This document shows positions 5,503 through 13,793 of a stretch of 15,359 bases of DNA, in pieces (the first letter of the stretch is position 1; each line of letters starts with the position of its first letter). The stretch covers positions 1 through 15,359 of the forward strand of contig JAZTYO010000003.1 in the NCBI GenBank assembly GCA_045636945.1, in the 5' to 3' direction. This DNA is from UMGS172 sp045636945. GTDB lineage: Bacteria > Bacillota > Clostridia > Oscillospirales > Acutalibacteraceae. A program made the position numbers and the translations under genes. Below the pieces are notes generated by a model. The model did no database searches, was not told the DNA's origin, and was given only the letters and a program-made list of their open reading frames with translations.

Positions 5503-6789
5503 ATGAATCTGAAAGGAAAAAAGTTGCTCATCTTGGGTGGAACGTCTGCCTCATATGACCTTGTGCGAAATGCAAAGGAAATGGGCATATACACCATCGT
5601 TACCGACCCTAACGAAACCAGTGTTTCTAAAGAAATCGCCGATGAAACAGCCTTTGTCAGCACTGCCGATATTGATGGTATTGTTGCGTTGGCCAAGGAA
5701 AAAGCAGTAGACGGTATTTTCTGCGGACCGAGTGAGTTCAATCTCCGTAATGTTATAAAAGCTTGCGAGAAGTCGGGTCTTCCTTGCTATACGACAATGG
5801 ATGTCTGGGATAGATGTGCCAACAAGGACGAATTTAAAGAATATTGCCGTAAGTACGGTGTTGATTGCACCCCCGAATATGATATAACGCGTGATACCCC
5901 CAAAAGTGAGCTTGAAAAGATTGATTATCCCATTATTATAAAGCCCGTTGACGGTTGCAGTTCGGCAGGAATCACTGTTTGTTATAATGCTGATGAGGTT
6001 GCACCCGCTTTGGAAAAAGCTTATGCTGCCTCAAAGAAGGGTAAGATTATTGCTGAAAAATATATTCAGAACGACGGTGAGATTTTCAGCGTTCGTTATA
6101 TGCTCCGCGACGGTGAGGCATATCCCTATTTTATGATGGATACCTATGTTGCCGACCCGATTCACAGAACAAGTCTTATCAGCGGATATACCCATGCACC
6201 TTCGAAGTATGCCAAATACTATATGGAAAATATGGACCAAAGTGTCCGCCGAATGCTCAAAGGAATGGGCCTCAGAAACGGTTCCGCGTTTATTCAGTCT
6301 TTGCCATGCGACGGAAAGATTTATTTCCACGAAATGGGCTACCGTTTGAGCGGCGGTATGATTTTTAAACTGACCGAGCCACTCACCAATGTTCACGATA
6401 TGAAAATGATGTTGAGATTTGCTGTTGGCGGTGGCAGTATTACCGAAGAGGAAGCCGCAAAAATCGACCTTGAGTGTCACGGTAAAATTGGCGGTCAGCT
6501 TATGATACCGCTGAATGCAGGTACAATCGGACGTGTTGAGGGTGTTGAAGAAATTAAGAATCACCCTGCGGTTGTCAACTATCTGCAGTATTACAACGTT
6601 GGCGATACTGTTGAAAAACGCGTTATCGGCACACTCGGTCAGCATTTCGGCAGAATAACCTTCATTGTTGATTCACCCGAGCAGGAAATGGAAGCGATAA
6701 ACTTTTTCCAGAATACCGTTCGTGTATATGATACCGACGGAAATAGAATGAACAATCTGCAGTTTGATGTTAAAAGATTCAACCGCTGA
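5503..6789 (+). CDS. ATP-grasp ligase 2 of the polysaccharide operon
   Basis: A protein of 428 aa, the same fold as the preceding gene but clearly diverged. Seen: Rossmann-like N-terminus KGKKLLILGGTSASYDLV, lysine-glycine loop YPIIIKPVDGCSSAG (K147), the hinge IIAEKYIQNDGEIFSVRY, and the metal site region FIQ...FHEMGYRLSGG. The second metal ligand E277 is kept, but the position 12 residues before it is Gln (Q265) where gene 1 has Glu. Excellent GGAGGG ribosome binding site 5 nt before ATG; 20-nt gap from gene 1 with no terminator. Function as an ATP-dependent carboxylate ligase acting on a sugar or amino-acid substrate is inferred from the family and context. Side-by-side diverged copies suggest two different or sequential ligation steps rather than redundancy. 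Confidence 0.82.
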   Translation: MNLKGKKLLILGGTSASYDLVRNAKEMGIYTIVTDPNETSVSKEIADETAFVSTADIDGIVALAKEKAVDGIFCGPSEFNLRNVIKACEKSGLPCYTTMDVWDRCANKDEFKEYCRKYGVDCTPEYDITRDTPKSELEKIDYPIIIKPVDGCSSAGITVCYNADEVAPALEKAYAASKKGKIIAEKYIQNDGEIFSVRYMLRDGEAYPYFMMDTYVADPIHRTSLISGYTHAPSKYAKYYMENMDQSVRRMLKGMGLRNGSAFIQSLPCDGKIYFHEMGYRLSGGMIFKLTEPLTNVHDMKMMLRFAVGGGSITEEEAAKIDLECHGKIGGQLMIPLNAGTIGRVEGVEEIKNHPAVVNYLQYYNVGDTVEKRVIGTLGQHFGRITFIVDSPEQEMEAINFFQNTVRVYDTDGNRMNNLQFDVKRFNR

Positions 6790-6807
6790 TCGAAAGGAAT
6801 CTTAACG

Positions 6808-8019
6808 ATGAAAATACTATTCTTGGTAAGCGGATTCAGAAAACCTAATCCTTCGTGGCATCTTATGAAGGCTTTAATGGAGGATGTGTTGGATGCAGGG
6901 GTGAAAATCCATGCTGTTCAGCGCGTTTATCCCGAAAATGCATTGCCGGCTTTTCCCGATTCGATTTTAAACCACGAAAATTTTACTTATTCCGAAATCC
7001 CTGCCGAACATGTTGACAAAAAGAAGTTTATCAAGCGTTATCTGGAGGCTATCGGGTACTCCTGGAAGCTCAGAAAATATATCAGAAAAAACAATGATTA
7101 CGATATGATTTTTATTCAGTCGTCAATTAACTCGTTTTTCAATATATGCTTTGCCAAAAAGTTTGCAAAAAAGCGTCCAATTGTTTTCAACAGTCAGGAT
7201 ATGTTCCCGGGAAGCGCTATTGCTAACGGCTCCATGCCTTGGAAATGGATGCAAAAAATCTTTTATGCAATGCAGCGTCATGCTTACAAAAAGGTCACAA
7301 GGTTTACCGCAATTTCTGAGGATATGAAGGTAAAACTTATTGAACAGGGTGTTCCTGAGGAGAAGATTCGCGTTATCGTCAACTGGTATGACGATGCGGC
7401 GGTCAAGGAGGTTGCTTGGGAAGACAACCGCTTTGTAAAGCAGGAAAATATGTCTAAAGATAAGTTCTACGTGCAGTATGCCGGCACAATGGGTACAAAC
7501 TTTAATCCCGATATAATTCTTGACGTTGCCGAACGTTTGAAGGAAAACAAGGATATTGTGTTCCAAATGATAGGTGACGGTGTTCGCAGAGCGAAGTTTG
7601 AAAGCGCCGCAAAAGAAAAAGGCCTTGATAATATCGTTTTCCTGCCGTTGCAACCGCAGGATATGGTTGCTGACGTTTACAGTGCGTGTTCTGTTTGCCT
7701 TATACCGTTAAAACGCGGGGTTATCGGCAATTCAGTGCCCAGTAAGGCAGGTCTGCTTATGGCGTGTCGCCGTGTAATCGTCAACTCGGTTGATAAGGGT
7801 TGTGACTACGGCGAAATGTTCGAGCGTGAGAAGATAGGCTTCTCGGCGGATATTGAGGATGGAGAAAAGATTGCTCGCGACATTCTCTATCTTTACGAAA
7901 ATCCTAAGGTGCGTGAGGAATACGCCGATCGCGCCAAAGTTTACGGTGAAAAGGAATATTCAAGAACCGTAAACACAAAAAAATATATTGAACTGTTTAA
8001 GGAGTTGGGAGAAAAATGA
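6808..8019 (+). CDS. Glycosyltransferase, GT4-like (GT-B fold)
   Basis: A protein of 403 aa, expected to add a sugar from an NDP-sugar to the growing lipid-linked oligosaccharide in the cytoplasm. Seen: the N-terminal domain MKILFLVSGFRKPNPSWHLM with a central FNSQDMFPGSA segment, AISEDMKVKLIEQGVPEEKI (classic end of the acceptor domain), then the donor domain with VQYAGTMG, a VFQMIGDG motif, LPLQPQDMVADVYSACSVCLIPL and VPSKAGLLMA. Overall most like WbuB-type GT4 proteins. The glutamate usually found a few residues after PSK in GT4 enzymes is replaced in the segment KAGLLMACRR. AAAGGAA ribosome binding site 9 nt before ATG; its stop overlaps the next start (ATGA). The sugar transferred is not predictable. 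Confidence 0.85.
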   Translation: MKILFLVSGFRKPNPSWHLMKALMEDVLDAGVKIHAVQRVYPENALPAFPDSILNHENFTYSEIPAEHVDKKKFIKRYLEAIGYSWKLRKYIRKNNDYDMIFIQSSINSFFNICFAKKFAKKRPIVFNSQDMFPGSAIANGSMPWKWMQKIFYAMQRHAYKKVTRFTAISEDMKVKLIEQGVPEEKIRVIVNWYDDAAVKEVAWEDNRFVKQENMSKDKFYVQYAGTMGTNFNPDIILDVAERLKENKDIVFQMIGDGVRRAKFESAAKEKGLDNIVFLPLQPQDMVADVYSACSVCLIPLKRGVIGNSVPSKAGLLMACRRVIVNSVDKGCDYGEMFEREKIGFSADIEDGEKIARDILYLYENPKVREEYADRAKVYGEKEYSRTVNTKKYIELFKELGEK

Positions 8020-9107
8020 AGATTGCCGTTTTGGGATTTACCAAGGTGAAATATCTGACGTATATGCATTTTTATCTCAATCAGATAGATTTGAGTCAGA
8101 ATGATGTGCACCTGATATATTGGCTTCGTGACCATAATCCCGATTCGGAGATTCCCAACGGTGTGACAGGTCATGCCTTTGACTGTCCTATGTCGGACGC
8201 GATTCCGCTTACCAAAAAACTCCCCAAAATCCTTAAATACGGCCGTTTCGCCAAAAAGGCTCTTAAAGAAATCAATCCCGATTTTCTTATAGTTCTTCAT
8301 TCCACAACAGGCGTTTCGATATACCGGTTGCTTAAAGGAAAATATAAAAAGAAGTATATCTTTGATTACCGTGATGTTACTTATGAAAGAAAATCGTTTT
8401 ATCGCAAAATGGTTGGAAAGATAGTTGATAATTCGGCGTTGTGTTTTACAAGTTCGGATGGTTTCAGACAGTTTTTACCCGAAAATGCAACTATTTTAAA
8501 CAGCCATAATATATCGAATACCGAGTTTCACGAGGATGCCAAAAAGCATTATTCGGCCGAAAAAAGCACCCCTATCCGAATATCGTTCTGGGGTCTTATA
8601 AGAAACCGTGCAATAAACGAGGATATAATCAAGAAATTGGGCAATGATTCGCGCTTTGAACTGCACTATTACGGTCGCGCGCAGGGAACTATGCTTCAGT
8701 TGCTTGAGGAGGCTCAAAGGGTTTATAAAAACGTCTTTTTCCACGGTGAATATGCACCGACCGACCGTATGAAGATGGCTCAGGGCACTGATATTATTCA
8801 CAATGTTTTTGATAATTCAGATAAAACAATGCCGATTGCTATGAGTAACAAATATTATGACGGTCCGCTGTTTTTTCTGCCTCAACTTTGTGCCAAAGGC
8901 AGTCATATGGGTGCTTTGTGTACCAAGTACGGTATAGGCCTTGAGTGTGACCCCGCCGATGATGATTTTGCCGATAAAATTTATGAGTATTACGCAAATC
9001 TTGACCGAGAGACTTTTAAACAAAACTGCGAAAAGGAATTTTCACGCGTGATGGATGAGGTAAATTTCGGTGGTGAAAAAATAAAAGAGGTTTTACAAAA
9101 TGCGTAA
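8016..9107 (+). CDS. Probable glycosyltransferase, GT-B-like, divergent
   Basis: A protein of 363 aa with no membrane segment. The first half has a Rossmann-like start MKIAVLGFTKVKYLTYMHFY, a DFLIVLHSTTG strand-helix, IFDYRDVTYERK and LCFTSSDGFRQFL, reminiscent of GT4 acceptor domains. The second half resembles a donor domain: ISFWGLIRN, FELHYYGRAQ, VFFHGEYAPTDRMKMAQGTDI and a glycine-containing CTKYGIGLECDP near the C-terminus. No clear E-x7-E signature is seen, so assignment rests on overall layout and on lying between two GT4 genes with translational coupling: a 4-base ATGA overlap upstream and an 8-base overlap downstream. Alternatives are a pyruvyl- or other-group transferase, or a non-catalytic GT-B protein. 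Confidence 0.65.
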   Translation: MKIAVLGFTKVKYLTYMHFYLNQIDLSQNDVHLIYWLRDHNPDSEIPNGVTGHAFDCPMSDAIPLTKKLPKILKYGRFAKKALKEINPDFLIVLHSTTGVSIYRLLKGKYKKKYIFDYRDVTYERKSFYRKMVGKIVDNSALCFTSSDGFRQFLPENATILNSHNISNTEFHEDAKKHYSAEKSTPIRISFWGLIRNRAINEDIIKKLGNDSRFELHYYGRAQGTMLQLLEEAQRVYKNVFFHGEYAPTDRMKMAQGTDIIHNVFDNSDKTMPIAMSNKYYDGPLFFLPQLCAKGSHMGALCTKYGIGLECDPADDDFADKIYEYYANLDRETFKQNCEKEFSRVMDEVNFGGEKIKEVLQNA

Positions 9108-10269
9108 AACAAAAATTCTGTATGCTTCAAGTGCGATGCTTGAAGAGGATTTTTCTGAACTTTTTAAGGACACTAAAAATATGCCGGGGCAGCAGGCGCA
9201 ACGTTTTAACCGCTTGCTGATGAAGGGGTTAGCCAAGAATGGTGCTGCGGTGTGTGCGGTATCTGCACCTCCCATCAACAAGAGCAACTGTTCAAGCATT
9301 GTAAAGTTTGTTGGCTCATCCCAAAAAGACGGAGTAAAATACTGTTATATGCCAACCGTCAATATTCGCAAAATTAAGAACGCAACGGTTATGGTGTGCT
9401 CGTTTTTAAAGACATTTTTCTCGCTTGTCGGTCGCAAGGGTGCCGTGGTGTGTGATGTTCTCAACATTTCGGTGGCTTTGGGTGCCGTTTCGGCTGGCAG
9501 ACTTTTGGGTAAGCAATGCATCGGCGTTGTGACCGACCTGCCTGAGCTTATGGTTACGGGTCATTCCGAAAAACAGGTTAGGTGTTGCTACAAGGTTATG
9601 AATAAATGTACCGATTTCGTGCTTTTGACCGAGGCGATGAATGACCGAGTAAACCCTACTGCCAAGCCGTATACCATTGTTGAGGGTATCTGCGATGAGG
9701 ATTTGGAGTATACTCAAAGGTCTGAAGATGACGGAACAAAAAGTTGTTTTTACGCAGGACTTCTGGATGCCGAATATGGCGTAAAGACAATGGTTGATGC
9801 CTTTTTAAAGGCTCAAATACCCGATTGTACTTTGCATATATGTGGAAAAGGTCCTTATGAAGACGAACTGACCGAGGTTGCAAAAAACAATCCTCAGGTG
9901 GTGTTCCACGGTGTTTTGCTTAACAGCGACGTTGTGAAAATGGAAAAAGAAATGTCGTTGCTGATAAACCCAAGACCTTCAGATGGGGAGTTTACAAAAT
10001 ATTCTTTCCCGTCTAAGGTTATGGAATATATGACCTCGGGAACTGCGGTTCTAGCCACAAGATTGCCGGGTATCGGTGATGAGTATTACGATTATATTTA
10101 TGCATTTTCGGGTGAGGGTTGCGATGCAATGGCCGAAAGTCTTAAATCGGTTTTGTCGCTGTCAAGCAAGAAACTGAATCAAAAAGGTGCCGATGCATAC
10201 CGATTTGTAACCGAAAAGAAAAATTCAAAAGCGCAGGCTGAAAAAGTGCTGAAGCTTTTGAAAAACTGA
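9100..10269 (+). CDS. Glycosyltransferase, GT4 family
   Basis: A GT-B-fold protein of 389 aa. The N-terminal half begins KTKILYASSAMLEEDF and has a hydrophobic stretch (about 85-130, VMVCSFLKTFFSLV and VCDVLNISVALGAVSAG) that may bring it to the membrane. The donor half shows FYAGLLDAEYGVKTMVDAF, LHICGKGPYEDELTEVA, VVFHGVLLNSDVVKMEKEM, LLINPRPSD and SFPSKVMEYMTSGTAVLAT, all typical of GT4, including the Glu after PSK. AGAGG lies 9 nt before ATG, and the gene overlaps its upstream neighbour by 8 bases. It would add one residue of the repeat unit; the donor sugar is unknown. Confidence 0.85.
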   Translation: MRKTKILYASSAMLEEDFSELFKDTKNMPGQQAQRFNRLLMKGLAKNGAAVCAVSAPPINKSNCSSIVKFVGSSQKDGVKYCYMPTVNIRKIKNATVMVCSFLKTFFSLVGRKGAVVCDVLNISVALGAVSAGRLLGKQCIGVVTDLPELMVTGHSEKQVRCCYKVMNKCTDFVLLTEAMNDRVNPTAKPYTIVEGICDEDLEYTQRSEDDGTKSCFYAGLLDAEYGVKTMVDAFLKAQIPDCTLHICGKGPYEDELTEVAKNNPQVVFHGVLLNSDVVKMEKEMSLLINPRPSDGEFTKYSFPSKVMEYMTSGTAVLATRLPGIGDEYYDYIYAFSGEGCDAMAESLKSVLSLSSKKLNQKGADAYRFVTEKKNSKAQAEKVLKLLKN

Positions 10270-10293
10270 AATATTATAAAGGAGGCAAAGCTT

Positions 10294-11490
10294 ATGGATA
10301 AGAAAAAAGTATTGGTCGTGTACCACGAAATGCTGGTCGGAGGAAGCACCACAAGCCTATTGGCCTTCTTGAACTGTGTTGACAAGGAAAAGTATGAGGT
10401 TGACCTGCAGCTTTACAAAAATCGTGGTCCATTGTTGAATGATATTCCCGATGGGGTGAATCTTTTGCCTGAGGCATTTATGCACCAAGGTAAATTGGGC
10501 AACCTTGTAAAAAAAATCAAATGTGTTCTGACAGGTGCGCTTTTTAAAGCACGCAGAGAAAATAAGAAAATCGGCAAAAAGGGATATTCCGGTCAGGTCA
10601 TGGCTGAGTTTCAGGCCAAGCATCTTTCACGGAAAGCAAAGAAGAAATACGACTTTGCCATAGGCTTTTTGGAAAGCTGGCCCGATAGATATATAGCATA
10701 CAAAGTAAAAGCCGATAAAAAAATAGGTTGGATGCACAATACCTTTGCCAATATTGCCGCCATTCCTCAGCTTGAACTTGATTGGATGCAAAGAGTCGAT
10801 AAGATAATCTTTGTTGCGGATAATTGCACGGAAGATTTTAAAAACGCCATGCCTGAAATGGCTGACAAGGCAGAAACCGTTTACAACATAACCGACAGTA
10901 GCTTGATCAAAAAGAGGGCAGATTTAGTACCTCAGGATGACCAAGGGTTTAATTTGATGAGTGCTTCGGATTGTTTTAAAATAATTACCGTTTGCCGTAT
11001 GTCCATATATCACAAAGGCTTGGACAGAGCAGTGTGGTGCGCTAAAAAGTTAAAGGATAGCGGTAAAAAGTTTATTTGGATGATCGTTGGTGACGGACCT
11101 GATTTTGACAAGGTTAAATCTTTAATTGAAGAGAACGACGTATCAGAGCAGGTTGTGATGATTGGCAATCGTTTGAATCCGTTACCGTTTATAAGGCAGG
11201 CAGACGTTTTCTGTATGCCTTCAAGATATGAGGGCAAGCCGATGGTAATAACAGAAAGTATGATTTTGGGCACACCGCCCATTGTTACCGAGTATCTTTC
11301 GGCACACGAACAGATAAAAACGGGTGTTGACGGATTTGTTGTTGAAAATGCAGATTATTCGGTTGTTGATGTTCTATCGAAGTGTATTGACAATCGTGAA
11401 CTCCTTTTAAATATGAGAGAAAATTTGCTTTCCAATGAATACGGAAATCGCGAATATATGAAAGAAATTGAGACCAAGTATTTAGTTTAG
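10294..11490 (+). CDS. Glycosyltransferase, GT4 family (retaining)
   Basis: A protein of 398 aa. N-terminal motif VGGSTTSLLAFLN (acceptor-domain glycine loop), then VDKIIFVADNCTEDF, and a full donor domain: ITVCRMSIYHKGLDRAVWCA, WMIVGDGPDFDKVKSLI, VVMIGNRLNPLPFIRQADVF, and MPSRYEGKPMVITESMILG. The last carries the GT4 E-x7-E signature (E313, E321), which binds the nucleotide sugar, so a retaining mechanism is expected. Strong AAAGGAGG ribosome binding site 8 nt before the ATG and a 24-nt gap from the previous gene, so it is probably well translated. It would extend the lipid-linked repeat unit; sugar and linkage position are not predictable. Confidence 0.9.
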   Translation: MDKKKVLVVYHEMLVGGSTTSLLAFLNCVDKEKYEVDLQLYKNRGPLLNDIPDGVNLLPEAFMHQGKLGNLVKKIKCVLTGALFKARRENKKIGKKGYSGQVMAEFQAKHLSRKAKKKYDFAIGFLESWPDRYIAYKVKADKKIGWMHNTFANIAAIPQLELDWMQRVDKIIFVADNCTEDFKNAMPEMADKAETVYNITDSSLIKKRADLVPQDDQGFNLMSASDCFKIITVCRMSIYHKGLDRAVWCAKKLKDSGKKFIWMIVGDGPDFDKVKSLIEENDVSEQVVMIGNRLNPLPFIRQADVFCMPSRYEGKPMVITESMILGTPPIVTEYLSAHEQIKTGVDGFVVENADYSVVDVLSKCIDNRELLLNMRENLLSNEYGNREYMKEIETKYLV

Positions 11491-11501
11491 GTGAGTATAT
11501 A

Positions 11502-12800
11502 ATGAGTTCTGCTACTTTAAGTAAAGAACAAGAGAATATGGAAAACAATGGCTTAACCAAATTTTGCATTATAGCCTTGTTTGGTTGCGCGTTGTTGACG
11601 GGATTGCTGCCGAAATCATTGATTGCGGCAGCGGCCGTTTGTGTGTGTGTGGTCTTTGCCACAACCAAGCACATGTACCTTGCATTCCCAATAATGCTGT
11701 TTTATTACGAAAGTTTCGGTATTTTTATGGGAATGTCGGTATATCGATATTATTCATTGTTGTTTTTGATTGTAACCGTGTTGCATCTGAAAAACTTTGA
11801 GTTTTATGCATTGCAAATGGTTTCGGCCGTTATAATTGCATTTTACTGTATTGCTTTAGTTGCACCCGATGACCTGAGAAGAGCTGTGTTTGTTATCGTC
11901 GATATGGTGTGTGTTCTGTTCTTGGTTAATCACCACCTTACCGACCGCGAAAAATTAGAAAAATTTTTCAAAGTATATGCTTTAATTGCGCTATGTACCT
12001 ACGTTACAGGTTTGGTGGTAAATCAAACTAGGGTATTTGACCGATACGTTGACGGAAAAGTGGTGCAAATTGTAAGAAGTAACACTACTTTTGAGGACCC
12101 CAACTACGCAGGCTTTTTTATGACGATTGCCGTTTTTGCGGTTGTTGTTTTGAAACTGTTTTCACCCAAAATAAGATGGCTGATAGTTGCAGGGTTGTAC
12201 GCCATTATATTAACCACTATAAGTATGACTGCGATTATAGTAAACGTGGCTTTGTGGATGGTATATCTTCTTTTTACAAAAAAATCCAACATCAAAATGA
12301 TAATAGCCGTGGTGCTGATATTTGCGTTGCTGTTCGGTCTGTATTCTTACGGCGAGGCGCATCCGGATACACCGGTTTTAGGCTCTTTGTCCTTCAGAAT
12401 TTCTGAAAAACTGGAAGCATTGGAAGAAGGCGATATGGAATCGGTAACAACCAACCGCTCCAGCCTCACTCAGCGCCACTGGGATTATTTTAAAGAACAG
12501 TCGATATTTAAGATGCTGATAGGACTAAATCAGGCTAGTACAATAAAATCAAACATTGGCGGATTGCGGGGCGTTGCGCATAATGAATATATAGATTTGC
12601 TGCTAAACATCGGTATACTCGGCACGATAATGATGTTGTTGTATGTTTTGAAACGAACGATTGACGTAATCAAAAATTTTAAAGAGACCGAAGATCGTCG
12701 CAGTTTGCTTATATTTATGGTTAAGTTGGTTTGGTTGCTATACGGATTTTCGCTCACTATGTTTGGCGACTACCGGTTTATGTTTGCACTGTTTATGTAA
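11502..12800 (+). CDS. wzy: Wzy-like polysaccharide polymerase / O-antigen ligase family membrane protein
   Basis: An integral membrane protein of 432 aa with roughly ten to twelve hydrophobic segments. It has the O-antigen ligase/polymerase signatures: EDPNYAGFF (198-206) entering a membrane helix, a large outer loop (about 285-355), and AHNEYIDLLLNIGILG with His360 after the loop. In a Wzx/Wzy pathway such a protein polymerises undecaprenyl-linked repeat units on the outer face of the membrane. Start at 11502 has AGGTGAG upstream; a Met 12 codons later is possible but lacks a ribosome binding site. The C-terminus stops just after GDYRFMFALFM, a little abrupt, but nothing shows a frameshift. 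A ligase to the cell wall rather than a polymerase cannot be excluded. Confidence 0.82.
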   Translation: MSSATLSKEQENMENNGLTKFCIIALFGCALLTGLLPKSLIAAAAVCVCVVFATTKHMYLAFPIMLFYYESFGIFMGMSVYRYYSLLFLIVTVLHLKNFEFYALQMVSAVIIAFYCIALVAPDDLRRAVFVIVDMVCVLFLVNHHLTDREKLEKFFKVYALIALCTYVTGLVVNQTRVFDRYVDGKVVQIVRSNTTFEDPNYAGFFMTIAVFAVVVLKLFSPKIRWLIVAGLYAIILTTISMTAIIVNVALWMVYLLFTKKSNIKMIIAVVLIFALLFGLYSYGEAHPDTPVLGSLSFRISEKLEALEEGDMESVTTNRSSLTQRHWDYFKEQSIFKMLIGLNQASTIKSNIGGLRGVAHNEYIDLLLNIGILGTIMMLLYVLKRTIDVIKNFKETEDRRSLLIFMVKLVWLLYGFSLTMFGDYRFMFALFM

Positions 12801-12826
12801 AAGTTGAGTACAAATGAGGTTTTGTT

Positions 12827-13783
12827 ATGAGTGAAAGTTATCAAGTTACGGCGTATTGCCTGGCATATAATCACGAAAAGTTTATACGGAAAACCCTTGA
12901 GGGTTTTGTTTCACAGAAAACCGACTTTGGTTTTAAGGTCATAGTGCACGATGATGCTTCTACCGATGGTACGGCCGATATAATCCGTGAGTATGCCGAA
13001 AAGTATCCCAAAATAATCTTCCCAATATATCAGACCGAAAACCAATACTCCAAAGGAGTTAAGATTTTCAGTGATATAATTTTGCCGATAATCGATACTG
13101 AATACGTTATGATTTGCGAAGGGGACGACTATTGGACAGACGAAAACAAGGTGCAGATGCAGTATGATTTTATGCAGTCGCGCCCTGAGTATAGTCTGTG
13201 CGTTCATAACACGGAATGGATAGATGCAAACGGAAACGCTGTTGGTAAAAAGTCAAATCCATTTGACGAAGATTATGATATTTCTGCAGAAGATATTATA
13301 TTGGCAGGCGGCGGTGGACTTTTTCACACTTCGTCGTGCATATATAGGGTTGCAGACAGAGTTAATATGCCGAAAGAGTATCTAATAAAAGGCGTAGGGG
13401 ATTATCCGCTCGCTTTGTATCTTTCCGGTATTGGAAAGGTTCATTATATCGGTAAGATAATGTCGGCATATAGAACCGCAGTCAGCGGAAGCTGGACAGA
13501 TAAACTTAAAAAAGACAAAAAAAGATACGTAAAGCATATGAACAGTATGGTGGAATATCTAAAAAAAATAGATGAAATCACCGACAGAAAGCACGAGTAC
13601 GCATTTAGAAAGGCAATAGCAAGACATAGAATTTTTGCTATGAGCGTAGGTGGTTGCCCTTGGCGAGTGCTTGTCGATAAGGATATAAGAGCCATACTCA
13701 AAGAGTTGTATCCTTCGTTAAAGAAAAGGATAATGTTTGTTTTAAAGAGTATGATTAAAAACATTTTATGGTATGTAAGATAA
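12827..13783 (+). CDS. Glycosyltransferase, GT2 family (GT-A fold)
   Basis: A protein of 318 aa. The N-terminus is a GT-A nucleotide-sugar domain: QVTAYCLAYNHEKFIRKTLEG, VIVHDDASTDGT (D42, D43), and the DxD-like metal site in EGDDYWTDENK (D100, D101). A following GGGLFHTSSCIYR segment and a basic C-terminal helix (about 230-318) may contact the membrane. GT2 enzymes are usually inverting, unlike the GT4 enzymes upstream, so this probably forms a beta linkage. TGAGG lies 7 nt before ATG; the gap after the wzy-like gene is 26 nt. Codon choice is rich in ATA and AAA by eye. Confidence 0.9.
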   Translation: MSESYQVTAYCLAYNHEKFIRKTLEGFVSQKTDFGFKVIVHDDASTDGTADIIREYAEKYPKIIFPIYQTENQYSKGVKIFSDIILPIIDTEYVMICEGDDYWTDENKVQMQYDFMQSRPEYSLCVHNTEWIDANGNAVGKKSNPFDEDYDISAEDIILAGGGGLFHTSSCIYRVADRVNMPKEYLIKGVGDYPLALYLSGIGKVHYIGKIMSAYRTAVSGSWTDKLKKDKKRYVKHMNSMVEYLKKIDEITDRKHEYAFRKAIARHRIFAMSVGGCPWRVLVDKDIRAILKELYPSLKKRIMFVLKSMIKNILWYVR

Positions 13784-13793
13784 CGAGGTTGTA

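Noticed and set aside
6031..6645. Leftward 204-codon open frame
   Set aside because: Antisense shadow of ATP-grasp gene 2, with no ribosome binding site or recognisable domain.
7123..7653. Leftward 176-codon open frame
   Set aside because: Antisense shadow of the GT4-like gene at 6808-8019.
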